Source: Pseudoalteromonas galatheae
Lineage (GTDB): Bacteria > Pseudomonadota > Gammaproteobacteria > Enterobacterales > Alteromonadaceae
NCBI RefSeq assembly: GCF_005886105.2
Contig: NZ_PNCO02000002.1
Location: 682,001 to 746,000 of the forward strand
Direction of reading: 5' to 3'
Length of the DNA: 64,000 nt
The notes under the pieces were generated by a model that saw only the letters and a program-made list of their open reading frames with translations, was not told where the DNA came from and did no database searches. The stretch's first letter is position 1. Every line of letters begins with the position of its first letter. Shown in pieces: positions 27,127 through 37,064 of the stretch. The translations under genes were made by a program, and so were the position numbers.

Positions 27127-28350
27127 CTAAGCTAGCGAGAGGAAGAAACCTGCAATTGCTGCACTCATGAGGTTAGCCATAGACCCTGCTAACACTGCTC
27201 TGAGCCCTAGGCGAGCGATATCCTTTCTACGACTTGGGGCCATACCACCAAGTCCGCCTAGTAAGATGGCAATCGACGATAAGTTAGCAAATCCACATAA
27301 AGCGAATGTGACAATCGCTTGAGTGTGTGTGCTCAACGTATCGCGATAATTCATATAATCTAGGTAGGCAACAAACTCGTTAACTACCAGTTTTTGGCCG
27401 ATAAAACTACCTGCCGTCACGGCTTCCGACCAAGGTACCCCAAGTAGCCAAGCAACAGGGGCAAAGACGTAGCCTAAAATTTCTTGTAGCGTCAGTGTTG
27501 GGTAATCAAAAATTCCACCAATACTGCCTAGTAAACCGTTTAGTAGCGCAATTAGTGCCACAAACGCAAGTAGCATCGCACCTACGTTCAGTGCTAAGTG
27601 CATACCGCTTGATGCACCTGATGCTGCTGCATCAATTACGTTTACTGGTTTATCATCACCACTATCTACATCAGATAGGTTTTCGTGTGGCTTCTCAGTT
27701 TCTGGCACAATCATTTTTGCCATTAAGAAACCACCAGGGGCTGCCATAAAGCTCGCGGCAATGAGATATTTAAGCTCAACACCAATCGCCACATAGCCCG
27801 CCATAACGGAGCCTGCCACTGTCGCCAAACCGCCTACCATAACTGCAAACAACTCTGATTGCGTCATTTTTGGAATAAACGGTTTTACGATCAAAGGAGC
27901 TTCCGTTTGACCGACAAAAATATTTGCCGTAGCTGAAAGCGACTCTGGTCGTGACGTTTGCAGCAGCTTTTGTAAGCCACCACCCAAAATTTTAATGATC
28001 CAGTTCATAATACCAAGGTGATACAACACAGCTACGAGCGCTGAGAAGAACACGATCACTGGTAACACCTGAATCGCAAAGATAAATCCTAGCGAGTCTT
28101 GTTTGGCTAATGGCCCGAACAAGAAACCGATACCGTCATTAGCATAGCTAATCACCTTGGCAACTGCGCTAGACATCGAAGCTAGTACATTTTTACCTGC
28201 TTCAATAAAGAGTACAAAGCCACCAATAAGGACTTGTAGTAAAAATGCAACGCCTACGGTGCGCTTATTAATAGCACTGCGATTTGTAGAACACGCAAAT
28301 GCTACGCCTAGGAGCATCATCATGCCCACTAAGCTCATAATTGTTGTCAT
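27127..28350 (-). CDS. Concentrative nucleoside transporter (CNT/NupC family)
   Basis: 407 residues, many membrane spans. The family signatures are visible: [15 protein letters not shown] (the GQTEAP nucleoside-contact motif) and [20 protein letters not shown] near the C terminus, with [16 protein letters not shown] between them. It imports nucleosides with sodium or protons. It lies 12 bases after the uridine kinase gene, in one operon, so an imported pyrimidine nucleoside can be phosphorylated at once. The divergent deoB-deoD pair completes the salvage locus. Confidence 0.9.
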   Translation of the reverse strand: MTTIMSLVGMMMLLGVAFACSTNRSAINKRTVGVAFLLQVLIGGFVLFIEAGKNVLASMSSAVAKVISYANDGIGFLFGPLAKQDSLGFIFAIQVLPVIVFFSALVAVLYHLGIMNWIIKILGGGLQKLLQTSRPESLSATANIFVGQTEAPLIVKPFIPKMTQSELFAVMVGGLATVAGSVMAGYVAIGVELKYLIAASFMAAPGGFLMAKMIVPETEKPHENLSDVDSGDDKPVNVIDAAASGASSGMHLALNVGAMLLAFVALIALLNGLLGSIGGIFDYPTLTLQEILGYVFAPVAWLLGVPWSEAVTAGSFIGQKLVVNEFVAYLDYMNYRDTLSTHTQAIVTFALCGFANLSSIAILLGGLGGMAPSRRKDIARLGLRAVLAGSMANLMSAAIAGFFLSLA

Positions 28351-28362
28351 GCCAATTTCCCG

Positions 28363-28992
28363 TTATTCTTGTAGCAAATATTTTATTTTACTTTTAATAA
28401 TATCAATCGCAACGCGATTCATACCGCCACGGGTCACAACCAAGTCGGCATTATGCTTGGATGGCTCGATAAACTGATAAAACATCGGTCTTACCGTCGC
28501 CTGATATTGTTCTACCACAGATGACAGACTTCTTCCTCTGTGCTCTATATCTCTTTGCATGCGACGCAGCAAACAAATATCCAAAGGTGTATCAATGAAC
28601 ACCTTGATATCAAACTCTTCACTTAATGCAGGATCGCTCAGCAGTAATATACCCTCGACGATTAGTATCTTAGCAGGGTTTACTATTCGGGTTTTATCAC
28701 TACGTGTATGCTGTCCGTAATCGTAGGTAGGAACCTCTACGGATTCACCTAGGCGAAGCTTAGTTAAATGCTCGCGTAACAACTCGTGTTCAAACGCATC
28801 AGGATGATCATAATTCGTTTGAGTACGATGCTCTATAGGTAAATGCGATTGATCTTTATAATAGGCGTCCTCTTCGATTACCGCGATAGTGCCTGAGGCA
28901 AGCTCATTCACTAATTCGTTGTAAATCGTTTGACTAAAAAGAGACTTACCAGACGCAGATGCGCCAGCTATGGCTATAATAGTTCGTGTCAC
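28363..28992 (-). CDS. udk: Uridine kinase
   Basis: 209 residues. The P-loop GASASGKS (10-17) and the uridine-kinase-type segments EEDAYYKDQSHL, NYDHPDAFEHELL and RRMQRDIEHRGRS are all present, at the usual length for Udk. It phosphorylates uridine and cytidine to UMP and CMP. The start is GTG at 28992, since an ATG in frame is absent. It leads the udk-CNT permease operon and is divergent from deoB across about 300 bases that contain two copies of a 12-base palindrome. Confidence 0.93.
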   Translation of the reverse strand: MTRTIIAIAGASASGKSLFSQTIYNELVNELASGTIAVIEEDAYYKDQSHLPIEHRTQTNYDHPDAFEHELLREHLTKLRLGESVEVPTYDYGQHTRSDKTRIVNPAKILIVEGILLLSDPALSEEFDIKVFIDTPLDICLLRRMQRDIEHRGRSLSSVVEQYQATVRPMFYQFIEPSKHNADLVVTRGGMNRVAIDIIKSKIKYLLQE

Positions 28993-29109
28993 TAAAGTTC
29001 ACACCCAGCAGTTGTTTATGTTGGAAGATCACAATAGCAAAAAAGACACGATTAATCTCTTTTGCCTCGCTTAATGAGCAAATTTAACGGGTTTGGCGTA
29101 CTCAAAACA

Positions 29110-29121
29110 GGACTTATGTCC
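29110..29121. promoter_or_regulatory. Palindromic operator candidate, copy 1
   Basis: GGAC-TTAT-GTCC, flanked as ACA on the left and GC on the right. The flanks match the second copy when read on the other strand, so the two sites are a mirrored pair. The regulator is unknown; a nucleoside-responsive repressor is the natural guess. Confidence 0.55.
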
Positions 29122-29192
29122 GCTTGAGGGCGACAGAGCTAAATTAGCAAGATCGCAGCTTTTCGTGAATTTTGTGACTATTTTATTACAGC

Positions 29193-29204
29193 GGACTTAT
29201 GTCC
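29193..29204. promoter_or_regulatory. Palindromic operator candidate, copy 2
   Basis: Identical core GGAC-TTAT-GTCC, flanked GC on the left and TGT on the right, 97 bases before the deoB ATG. Confidence 0.55.
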
Positions 29205-29300
29205 TGTACGATTTTTTTAACCAAACATAAAGTAACCAACGCTTAAGGTAACCATGTATTTAAGAATAAATAACAGCCTGAGCAGTATAGAGAGGTATCT

Positions 29301-30512
29301 ATGGCAAGAGCAATCATTTTAATGGCAGATAGCCTAGGTATTGGCGCAGCACCGGACGCAGAAAAGTTTGGTGACGTAGGCGCGAATACTCTCGCTCATT
29401 TATTGCAAGCGTATAAAGACGAAAAAGGACAAGCTTTAGACTTACCTAATCTTTCTAAGCTAGGCCTTATTGCAGCGTGTGAAGCTGCAGGTAAAGAAAC
29501 CTGCGCTGTGGCGCAAACCATAGAGCCTAGTGCTGCTTGGGGATATGCAAAAGAATTATCGAGTGGTAAAGACACGCCGTCTGGCCACTGGGAAATGGCA
29601 GGGGTGCCAGTATTGTTTGATTGGGGTTATTTCCCAAATACTAACCCATGTTTCCCACAAGAATTTATAGATGAATTGTGCAAACGTGCAGAGATCCCAG
29701 GTATTTTGGGTAATTGTTACGCATCGGGCACAACGATTTTAGAACAGCTGGGTGAAGAACATGTGCAAAGCGGTAAGCCGATTTGTTACACCTCAGTTGA
29801 TAGCGTCTTTCAAATAGCCGCTCATGAACAATCGTTTGGACTTGACAAGCTTTATCAAGTATGTGAAATCGCACGGGCACTGCTTGATGAAATGAATATA
29901 GGACGAGTGATTGCGCGGCCATTTATAGGCACTTCAAGTGCCGACTTTATTCGTACCGGTAACCGCCGAGACTATTCGGTATTACCACCTTCGCCGACTG
30001 TGCTAGATAAATTAGCCAATGACGGTGGTGAAGTAATTAGTATTGGTAAAATTGCAGATATCTATGCGCATCAAGGGATCACGCAAAAGCACAAGGCGCC
30101 GGGTCTTTTGAATTTGCTAGCGAAGACAAGCGAAGTGATGGACACAGCGCCAGACCACAGCCTTATCTTCACCAACTTAGTCGACTTCGACGAAAAGTTT
30201 GGTCACCGCAGAAATGCAGTGGGATATGCAGAAGCACTTGCTGAGTTTGACGCATTTTTACCGGAAATTATTGCCAAACTAAAAGCTGATGATTTGCTTT
30301 TAGTGACTGCCGACCACGGTTGCGACCCAACTGCTGAAGGCACAGATCATACGCGAGAGTACGTGCCTGTATTGGCATATACACCGGGTATGAGCAATAC
30401 TCCGTTAGGAGAAAGACAAAGTTTTGCTGACATAGGTCAAACGCTTGCCCAGTGGTTTGATTTAGATGCAACGCAGTACGGTGAAGGCTTTAAGGCCGAG
30501 ATAAAAGCCTAA
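29301..30512 (+). CDS. deoB: Phosphopentomutase
   Basis: 403 residues, the usual DeoB length, alkaline-phosphatase superfamily. The N terminus [15 protein letters not shown] carries a metal-binding Asp, the [13 protein letters not shown] segment holds the phospho-acceptor Thr, and [13 protein letters not shown] with TDHTREYVP gives the remaining metal ligands. It interconverts (deoxy)ribose 1-phosphate and 5-phosphate, feeding nucleoside sugars into central metabolism. deoD follows after 14 bases; deoA and deoC are not in the window. Confidence 0.96.
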   Translation: MARAIILMADSLGIGAAPDAEKFGDVGANTLAHLLQAYKDEKGQALDLPNLSKLGLIAACEAAGKETCAVAQTIEPSAAWGYAKELSSGKDTPSGHWEMAGVPVLFDWGYFPNTNPCFPQEFIDELCKRAEIPGILGNCYASGTTILEQLGEEHVQSGKPICYTSVDSVFQIAAHEQSFGLDKLYQVCEIARALLDEMNIGRVIARPFIGTSSADFIRTGNRRDYSVLPPSPTVLDKLANDGGEVISIGKIADIYAHQGITQKHKAPGLLNLLAKTSEVMDTAPDHSLIFTNLVDFDEKFGHRRNAVGYAEALAEFDAFLPEIIAKLKADDLLLVTADHGCDPTAEGTDHTREYVPVLAYTPGMSNTPLGERQSFADIGQTLAQWFDLDATQYGEGFKAEIKA

Positions 30513-30526
30513 CTAAAGGAAACAAT

Positions 30527-31228
30527 ATGAGCACTCCACACATTAGCGCAAAGCCAGGTGATTTTGCAGAAACGGTATTAATGCCGGGCGATCCACTAAG
30601 AGCAAAGTACATTGCAGAAAACTTTTTGGAAGATGCTCGTCAGGTAACTGACGTTCGCAACATGTTTGGTTTCACTGGTACTTATAATGGTAAACCAGTT
30701 AGCATCATGGGTTCAGGCATGGGCATTCCATCTATGTCTATTTATGCTCGTGAGCTTATTGTTAGCTTTGGTGTTAAAAACCTGATCCGCATCGGTACAT
30801 GCGGTGGTATTAGCCAAGACATCAAGATCCGTGATGTGATCTTTGCGCAAGGTGCAAGCACAGACTCAAATGTGAATCGTGCTCGTGTACGTGGCTACGA
30901 TTTCGCTGCGATTGCTGATTTTGGTTTACTAGAAAATGGCGTAAATGCTGCTCGCCGTTTAGGTATTGATGCAAAAGTTGGTAATGTTTTCACCACAGAT
31001 ACTTTCTATCAAGCTGATGGTGAATTTTATAAAGAATTAGATAAGCTAGGCGTAATGGCTGTTGATATGGAAACAGCCGGTTTATATGGCGTAGCTGCTG
31101 AGTATGGTGCAAAAGCGATGGCATTGTTCACAGTTAGTGATCATGTTATTACTGGTGAAGCAACGCCACCAGAAGAGCGTCAAAGCACGTTTAATGAAAT
31201 GGTTAAAATTGCACTAGAGTCCATTTAA
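30527..31228 (+). CDS. deoD: Purine nucleoside phosphorylase, DeoD type
   Basis: 233 residues. High similarity to bacterial hexameric Deo[21 protein letters not shown] at the start, [17 protein letters not shown], the phosphate contact RIGTCGG and the nucleoside contact [11 protein letters not shown] with SDHVITGE holding the catalytic Asp. It splits purine (deoxy)nucleosides with phosphate to base and (deoxy)ribose 1-phosphate, the substrate of DeoB encoded just upstream in the same operon. Confidence 0.96.
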   Translation: MSTPHISAKPGDFAETVLMPGDPLRAKYIAENFLEDARQVTDVRNMFGFTGTYNGKPVSIMGSGMGIPSMSIYARELIVSFGVKNLIRIGTCGGISQDIKIRDVIFAQGASTDSNVNRARVRGYDFAAIADFGLLENGVNAARRLGIDAKVGNVFTTDTFYQADGEFYKELDKLGVMAVDMETAGLYGVAAEYGAKAMALFTVSDHVITGEATPPEERQSTFNEMVKIALESI

Positions 31229-31303
31229 TACAATTTGAAAAGTTCCTTGGTAACGTAATCGCAGAGTTTTGGAGACACGCCTAAAACAAAGCGAATCACA
31301 CCC

Positions 31304-31333
31304 AAAAAAGCCGCTTTAAGCGGCTTTTTTTTT
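31304..31333 (+). terminator. Rho-independent terminator after deoD
   Basis: AAAAAA-GCCGC-TTTAA-GCGGC-TTTTTTTTT. Strong stem and a nine-T run. Confidence 0.92.
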
Positions 31334-31398
31334 GATCTTTGTCCATCCGAAATTCCCATATCTAGTTTAAACTACATAAAGGTGGTAGAGTTTTTCTA

Positions 31399-32385
31399 AT
31401 GATAAGGTATTGGTGTTGGGCGATGGCTATTTTTGTTTTGGGCTTTTTAGCATTAATGGCGAATGCCGAAGTTGACTTAGATGCGTTTGAGTCTCTGGTC
31501 AAAAATGCGCCTGATGACGCGCTTAAAGTATACCAAAACACGATTACTCGGAAGGATCTTTCGGCTCAAGATTTATACCAACTCCATTATCAAGCGATTA
31601 GAGCAAGTGCGAGCACATTCAATAATGTCATTTTGATTAAGGCGGTAGATAGTCTTAAAACACCACCTTTTAAGGCTTTGGCGGATGAGGATAGGGCGAA
31701 GATTCTGACTAATATTGGTGTTGGGTATCGTCGTCGTAACCAGAATGAACAAGCTATTTGGCATTATCGGTGTGCAATGAATGCCACGGCCAGTTTACAG
31801 TACAAGTCTGCACTAAAAGTAAATATTGCGATTGCGTACACACGCCTTGAACAACCCGCTATCGGTTATAGCCTCTTAAAAAGTGTGGATAGAGAAATGT
31901 TACCAAGCTTTATGCAAGCGGGACTGCTAACAGCACTTGGCAATGCAACATTTGCACTGGGTGAAGTGGACAAGGCACTTAGTTATTTCATTGAAGCGGC
32001 GACCCATTATGCACAAGATGAAAACTATAGGGCTGTGAAGCAAGTATCAATCAATAGCCTTGGTATATATGTACTCAACTCTGACTTTTCCAACTATCAT
32101 AAGGTGCTTGCTGATATTGCGTTAGAGTCCTCTCTAGTCGATGATAATCAGCATTACCTTGGTTGGTTGCGAGAGCTGGTATACCAGCTAGAGCAAAACC
32201 AGCCAGTAACCGTGTCGACAACCATGAAAGCCTACTCACTTGGCGCCGCGAATGCAGGATACGCTTCTATGGTGAATGCGCATATCGACGAATTTAATTT
32301 GTCGCTGCCGAAGGTCACTTCACAGCTTACTATCAGAGATCCGCTTCCTGTTGAATTGGGGAAAGCCTGGTGTCCGAACCGTTGA
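31399..32385 (+). CDS. Exported TPR-like protein
   Basis: 328 residues. Signal peptide to about residue 24 (ends LALMANA before EVDLDAF). The rest is a helical solenoid with TPR-like repeats such as AKILTNIGVGYRRRNQNEQA and LLTALGNATFALGEVDKALS. It resembles the periplasmic TPR sensor part of Alteromonadales GGDEF proteins, but here there is no membrane span or GGDEF output after it. It ends 69 bases before the ferredoxin reductase start. Function unknown. Confidence 0.65.
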   Translation: MIRYWCWAMAIFVLGFLALMANAEVDLDAFESLVKNAPDDALKVYQNTITRKDLSAQDLYQLHYQAIRASASTFNNVILIKAVDSLKTPPFKALADEDRAKILTNIGVGYRRRNQNEQAIWHYRCAMNATASLQYKSALKVNIAIAYTRLEQPAIGYSLLKSVDREMLPSFMQAGLLTALGNATFALGEVDKALSYFIEAATHYAQDENYRAVKQVSINSLGIYVLNSDFSNYHKVLADIALESSLVDDNQHYLGWLRELVYQLEQNQPVTVSTTMKAYSLGAANAGYASMVNAHIDEFNLSLPKVTSQLTIRDPLPVELGKAWCPNR

Positions 32386-32454
32386 CAAAGCTAATTTTTT
32401 TGCCATGGTTATGTTATTGCTAAATAAATACAGCTTGTGAGTCTAGGAGAAATA

Positions 32455-33195
32455 ATGTCGCAATGGGTAAAAGGAGAAATCGTCGAAGTCATAGATTGGA
32501 CGCCAACATTATTTAGTATCAAATTTAAAGCAGATATCGCGCCGTTTAAAGCGGGTCAATATACTAAATTGAGTTTGCAACAAGGGGATAAACGCATTGC
32601 ACGAGCTTATTCCTTTGTGAACCCGCCATCAGAGTCAATTCACGAAGTTTTGTTAGTCGAAGTGCCAGGCGGCAACCTTTCTGTGCCTTTGCATCAGCTA
32701 CAGGTTGGTGATGTGCTTGACGTAGCTTACCAAGCAAATGGATTTTTTGTACTAGATGAATTACCGCCTTGCGATACACTTTGGATGATAAGTACAGGTA
32801 CGGCTATTGGGCCATTTTTATCTATGCTCAGAGAAGGTGAAGTGTGGCAAAAGGTGAGACAGGTGATCCTTATTCATGGCGTGCGACAGAATGCAGACTT
32901 ATATTACCGCGAACAGCTTGAGCAATTGCAACAACAAAGAGACGGCTTTACTTATGTGCCGCTCGTTACGCGGGAAAAGCCAGAGCTCGGTTGTCAGGGC
33001 CGCGTCACTGAACTGATAGAAAATAAGCAATTATTAACTCATCTAGGCTATAAGCAGTTTCCTGATAATAGCCATTTTATGCTTTGTGGTAACCCCGAAA
33101 TGGTGAAACAACTAAGTGCTCAATTGCAGAGTATGGGATATGAACGCCACAGGCGAGCCAAGCCTGGGCAGATCACCGTTGAACAATATTGGTGA
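32455..33195 (+). CDS. fpr: Ferredoxin--NADP+ reductase
   Basis: About 246 residues of the bacterial Fpr family. FAD-binding RAYSFVNPPSE, then the NADPH-binding ISTGTAIGPFLSML and HGVRQNADLYYREQL are visible, and the C terminus ends QITVEQYW, with the aromatic-last residue typical of the family. It moves electrons between NADPH and ferredoxin or flavodoxin, often in oxidative-stress defence. The ATG at 32455 follows GGAG; the GTG at 32437 has no site. The next gene starts five bases after the stop. Confidence 0.9.
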   Translation: MSQWVKGEIVEVIDWTPTLFSIKFKADIAPFKAGQYTKLSLQQGDKRIARAYSFVNPPSESIHEVLLVEVPGGNLSVPLHQLQVGDVLDVAYQANGFFVLDELPPCDTLWMISTGTAIGPFLSMLREGEVWQKVRQVILIHGVRQNADLYYREQLEQLQQQRDGFTYVPLVTREKPELGCQGRVTELIENKQLLTHLGYKQFPDNSHFMLCGNPEMVKQLSAQLQSMGYERHRRAKPGQITVEQYW

Positions 33196-33199
33196 TCCT

Positions 33200-34102
33200 A
33201 TGCAGGCTCGTGTTATTGATCTCTTGTGCATATTACTGCTGGTAATCGCGAGTATGGTGTCTGCAGCTCCAAAGGTAATTAGGGTCGTGGACGCAGCTGA
33301 AGAAAATGGCACACCGCAGAACCAATATTTTTTGTCAGTCTTGCGGCTAGCATTGGATAAGTCACGAGAGCAATATGGTGAGTACTGGATAGAGCCGATT
33401 GATCTACCAATAAATCAGTCAAGGCAATTTAAGGAGCTGCTAAAACACAACATTGATGTATTCTGGACGGTCTCAACTGCCGCTAGAGACACTCAAGCAA
33501 AGCCTGTGGCCATTCCCATAGCGTTTGGCAGCTTTGGTATAAGGGCACTGGCAATGAACGTGGCCGACAGCGGCCAGCTGAATGTGCATTTATCATTAGC
33601 TGAGCTACAAAAGTTCAACGTCATCTTAGGGCAGGATTGGCCTGACGTTCAGGTTTTTGAAAAAGCGGGATTTACGGTAGAAAAATATGTTGATGGGTTG
33701 GCAGTTTACAGAGTGCTTGCAAATAGTGCCGGTAAGATTTTTCCACGAGGTATCATTGAAGTCGTACCTGAGCTCAAGGCGTTCGATAACAAGCAAGTGA
33801 TTTATGGCGAGAAGAACCTGTTGCTCTATCCTTCAATGGTTTACTTCTATGTCCGCAAAGAAGATATTAAACTGTATAAACGTCTGGAATATGGCTTAAC
33901 ACAAGCGCTTGAAGATGGCTCTTTGGCTGCGCTTTTTTACGACAGTACGATGATGGCTGAGTTGAAAAAGCACTTTAATTTACAAGGTGCCGCCATCCAT
34001 CAAATTGAAAATCCGTTGATTATTTCTAAAAAGCAGCTCGACTCGATTTCTCAATTACAAATCGAGCTGCTAAAACACCTTAATTATTCACCAGCTCGTT
34101 AA
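33200..34102 (+). CDS. Periplasmic solute-binding-like protein
   Basis: About 300 residues. Signal peptide MQARVIDLLCILLLVIASMVSA, cleaved before APKVIRV. The layout, an N-terminal beta strand then YFLSVLRLALDKSREQYGEYW and later a second lobe, matches the family-3 bacterial solute-binding fold (PBP-II) common as stand-alone proteins in Alteromonadales. No permease gene is near, so it is not obviously part of an ABC importer. The ATG at 33200 is chosen for the signal peptide. Its 3' end overlaps the converging TPR gene by 23 bases. Confidence 0.65.
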   Translation: MQARVIDLLCILLLVIASMVSAAPKVIRVVDAAEENGTPQNQYFLSVLRLALDKSREQYGEYWIEPIDLPINQSRQFKELLKHNIDVFWTVSTAARDTQAKPVAIPIAFGSFGIRALAMNVADSGQLNVHLSLAELQKFNVILGQDWPDVQVFEKAGFTVEKYVDGLAVYRVLANSAGKIFPRGIIEVVPELKAFDNKQVIYGEKNLLLYPSMVYFYVRKEDIKLYKRLEYGLTQALEDGSLAALFYDSTMMAELKKHFNLQGAAIHQIENPLIISKKQLDSISQLQIELLKHLNYSPAR

Positions 34103-34958
34103 AGCTTTGGTTATCTGCAAGGCTTGCAAACGCTGGCTCGTGTTGTAACTCGTTCTTTAAGTTAGGCGCATACTCCAAAGCCATACGGATGTCGGCCATC
34201 GCATCTGCGTGCTTATATAGCATGGAGTAAGCACATGCTCGTTGCCAATAGGCATAACCATAATCACTGTCAATTTCTAATGCTTGATTACACAAAGCAA
34301 TTGCCGTGTTGGTTTGACCAAGCTCTAACAACGCATCAGCTTTGTAGGCAATCGCCTCTACATCTTCCGGTTTGCGATTTAGGATCTCATCGTAAATCTC
34401 AATTTTAGAGTTCATATCACTCTCAAGGTTTGCCCGCATCCACAGAGAGTGTACTTCATTCGTTATGGATATCTTCTTCTGGTTATTGAGGATTTCTTCA
34501 GAGCGTTCGCGTAATTTCTCTTCAATAACCTGAAGGCGCTTTTCATATTCATCGGTGATCGCGCCAACGCGCAGACTAACTATATCTTCAACTTTACTCT
34601 TAATATCTCTAAAAGAAGTCCAACCAACGACAACTAAGATAGATGCAGCTGCTGTGATCAAAAAGAGCACATTATTGATGGTATCTGTGGTGTAGGTAAT
34701 AGCGCGATCTGCAGTATCTAGCTGAGAGTGACTGATTTTCTTCTCTATATCAGCTCTTAAGCGCATTTGATCTTCTCTGACTGCTCTTAATTCATCAAGA
34801 ATATAACGCTCAATTAGAGGTCTATACATCGGCTCCTGTAATTGTGACAAAGCCTGCTGTTGTTGGTTTTCTGTCGGTTTTTTTGGCGTGGCTTGCTCAT
34901 TCGCCATGGAAGTAAAACTACAAGCGACGAGAAAGAGAAATAGTACTATGCTTTTCAT
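34080..34958 (-). CDS. Membrane-anchored TPR protein
   Basis: 292 residues. A signal peptide (MKSIVLFLFLVACSFTSMA) is followed by a hydrophilic, coiled-coil-rich segment (about 22-85), a transmembrane span near 88-110 (NNVLFLITAAASILVVVGW), a second coiled coil and C-terminal TPR repeats (AIAYKADALLELGQTNTAIA, GYAYWQRACAYSMLYKHADA). TPRs would be cytoplasmic if the first hydrophobic segment is cleaved. It likely scaffolds other proteins. It converges on and overlaps the periplasmic binding protein gene. Confidence 0.7.
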   Translation of the reverse strand: MKSIVLFLFLVACSFTSMANEQATPKKPTENQQQQALSQLQEPMYRPLIERYILDELRAVREDQMRLRADIEKKISHSQLDTADRAITYTTDTINNVLFLITAAASILVVVGWTSFRDIKSKVEDIVSLRVGAITDEYEKRLQVIEEKLRERSEEILNNQKKISITNEVHSLWMRANLESDMNSKIEIYDEILNRKPEDVEAIAYKADALLELGQTNTAIALCNQALEIDSDYGYAYWQRACAYSMLYKHADAMADIRMALEYAPNLKNELQHEPAFASLADNQSFNELVNN

Positions 34959-35035
34959 ATTGATGTTCTTGAAACTTTATATTCTTAATATGGTGCATGA
35001 GTTAAGGTGGAATTGCAAAAAGTGGAGAAGAAATA

Positions 35036-35773
35036 TTGCCTTATGTGACTAAATTAGCGGTTTATTGCCTGATTATACTCTCTTTAATCAATTTGAGTGC
35101 TTATGCAAAAGATCTACTAGTGGTAACCGAAGAGTGGAAGCCATATAACTTCACCAATGACGAAGGGGAGGTTGTTGGGAGAGCAACAAAGAAGGTGAGG
35201 GAGGTACTAGTAAAAGCAGAAATTGACTACGAGATAAAAGTGTACCCTTGGGTACGGGCGATGAAAATTGCTAAAGAGCGCCCTAATACAATGATTTACT
35301 CAATTTACCGTACTGCTGAGCGTGAAGCTGACTACGAGTGGGCATGTCCTTTGATCCGCCCTGTGGGCGTGTATTTTTTCAAACTAAAAACGCGCAAAGA
35401 TATTAAAATTGCCTCATTGGAAGATGCTAAGCAGTACACCTCTGCGGTAGTAAAAGGCAATATCTATTATGATTTTTTGATTCAACACGGGTTTAGTCAA
35501 GGAGAGCACTTAGTCGTTGCCGCCGATTCTAAAAGCTTTTATAAACTCTTTTTCAAAGGGCGTATAGACCTAGTAATGTCAACAGAATATATCATGAGTG
35601 AGGAACTTAAGGCGGCTGGGCTCAATTATGATGAGGTTGTGCCTCTGATAGAAGTAACCAAAGCGACTCAACAGCGTGGCTGTATGGCATTTAGCAAGGA
35701 GACAAATCCTGTACTTATAGATCGAGTAAGACGCGCACTGGCGAAGCATAATCAAGAATTTGTCGGACCATAA
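35036..35773 (+). CDS. Periplasmic solute-binding-like protein
   Basis: 245 residues. Signal peptide to about residue 24 (ends NLSAYA), then the family-3 binding-protein start DLLVVTEEWKPYNFTNDEG, EVVGRATKKVREVL and an MIYSIYRTAEREADYEW segment, all typical of the SBP_bac_3 orphan group in Alteromonadales. The start is TTG at 35036, nine bases after GGAG; a GTG at 35045 is possible. No transporter genes adjoin it. Ligand unknown. Confidence 0.75.
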   Translation: MPYVTKLAVYCLIILSLINLSAYAKDLLVVTEEWKPYNFTNDEGEVVGRATKKVREVLVKAEIDYEIKVYPWVRAMKIAKERPNTMIYSIYRTAEREADYEWACPLIRPVGVYFFKLKTRKDIKIASLEDAKQYTSAVVKGNIYYDFLIQHGFSQGEHLVVAADSKSFYKLFFKGRIDLVMSTEYIMSEELKAAGLNYDEVVPLIEVTKATQQRGCMAFSKETNPVLIDRVRRALAKHNQEFVGP

Positions 35774-35858
35774 AGGCTAATGCTAATTTGATAGTTATGG
35801 GGTGATTTTTCATCATCAAGTACTGGTTATCGATTACCCTGTTTGAAGCTAGGCTAAG

Positions 35859-35889
35859 TATAAAAAGAAAAGCGCACCAAGCGGTGCGC
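35859..35889 (-). terminator. Terminator of the HDAC-like gene
   Basis: GCGCACC-AAGC-GGTGCGC. On the minus strand it is followed by TTTTCTTTTT, so it should stop transcription coming from the deacetylase-like gene. Confidence 0.8.
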
Positions 35890-35992
35890 CTAATCAGTGC
35901 CATGGTGAAGGGGGAGGTTAATCAAAGGTGTTACACCAATCAAACCCTTCAATATGGTAAACGAATGCACAACAAAAAAGGATCAACACATT

Positions 35993-36898
35993 TTAAAGTT
36001 TTGCAGCTTGCTGCACGACAATAGCGTGACGTTTTGCCAGTCTTTGATGATCTCTATCGTACCCACCGCCAATCACGGTCGCAACGGGAACACCATATTT
36101 TTGACATAGCCTAAGCACCAATGCATCTCTTTTAGCAATGCCAAGCCATGATATGTCTAATTTACCTAAGTTATCACCTTGCCAAACATCGACACCCGCG
36201 TCATATAGTACAATATCTGGATTGAGGTCAATCAACAATGACTCAAGTGTGTGCGCAACCGTTTCTAAGTATTGTGTATCACTGACCCCTATTTCTAAGC
36301 CAATATCCAGATCACTAGCGTGTTTACGAAATGGGAAGTTTTTCTCACAGTGGATTGAGCAAGTGTATACATACGGGTTGTGCTTCAACATGGCGGCGGT
36401 GCCGTCACCTTGATGAACATCCAAATCAAAGATTAACGCATTGGTGATCTGATGGCTGTTGAGCAGATGTGTGGCTGTATAAGCGAGATCGTTCACCATG
36501 CAAAAACCAGAGCCAAAATCATAATGCGCGTGGTGCGTGCCACCGGCTAAATGACATGCAATGCCATGTTTTAGCGCAAGTTCTGCAGTCTTTAGCGTTC
36601 CAAGCGGTGCAGTAAAAGTACGTGCCATAAGCTGCTTCGACCAAGGTAAACCTATACGTCGCATCATTTTATCGTCGAGTTGGTTACGCCATAAGTCCCA
36701 AATATATTGATCGCAGTGTACATTTTCGAGTGGTGAGGGATCACCAATTTTAGGGCTAATAACATTGTTGTGAATGAGCCCTAACGCATCAACTTCTTGA
36801 TATAGACGCGCAAATTTACTCATTACAAAGCGATGCTTTGGATCAAAACTAAACGAATAATTCGAATGATAAACGAGCGGTAAGTTTGGGTTGTTCAA
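35993..36898 (-). CDS. Histone-deacetylase-superfamily hydrolase
   Basis: About 301 residues. Zinc-hydrolase landmarks of the HDAC/AcuC/acetylpolyamine amidohydrolase family: LAGGTHHAHYDFGSGFCMVN (paired His and the F-G-S-G-F-C-x-V-N core), FDLDVHQGDGTA (zinc Asp and His) and YDAGVDVW (second zinc Asp). It should remove an acyl group from a small amide or lysine. The TTG at 36898 is preferred since GGAG lies six bases upstream and homologues begin close to LPLVYH; TTG 36922 is possible. Confidence 0.85.
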   Translation of the reverse strand: MNNPNLPLVYHSNYSFSFDPKHRFVMSKFARLYQEVDALGLIHNNVISPKIGDPSPLENVHCDQYIWDLWRNQLDDKMMRRIGLPWSKQLMARTFTAPLGTLKTAELALKHGIACHLAGGTHHAHYDFGSGFCMVNDLAYTATHLLNSHQITNALIFDLDVHQGDGTAAMLKHNPYVYTCSIHCEKNFPFRKHASDLDIGLEIGVSDTQYLETVAHTLESLLIDLNPDIVLYDAGVDVWQGDNLGKLDISWLGIAKRDALVLRLCQKYGVPVATVIGGGYDRDHQRLAKRHAIVVQQAAKL

Positions 36899-37064
36899 AA
36901 ATAGCTCCGTGAATAGCGACAATTCAGTTTAGCAATATTGCCCTCCAAAGCCGAGTGCTTTCCTCGCTATCTTGTTTGCATTATTTCATCTACAGGTATT
37001 TGTGACACGCTTATTCCTGTTCTATGTTTATGTAACAATCTTTTCATAATTAGGGATACTTAGA

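Larger units (their letters stand above)
28993..29300. promoter_or_regulatory. Shared control region of the udk and deoB operons
   Basis: 308 bases without a gene between divergent nucleoside-salvage operons. It contains two copies of GGACTTATGTCC (entered separately) with 71 bases between them, and must hold both promoters. I see no other clear structure. Confidence 0.6.
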
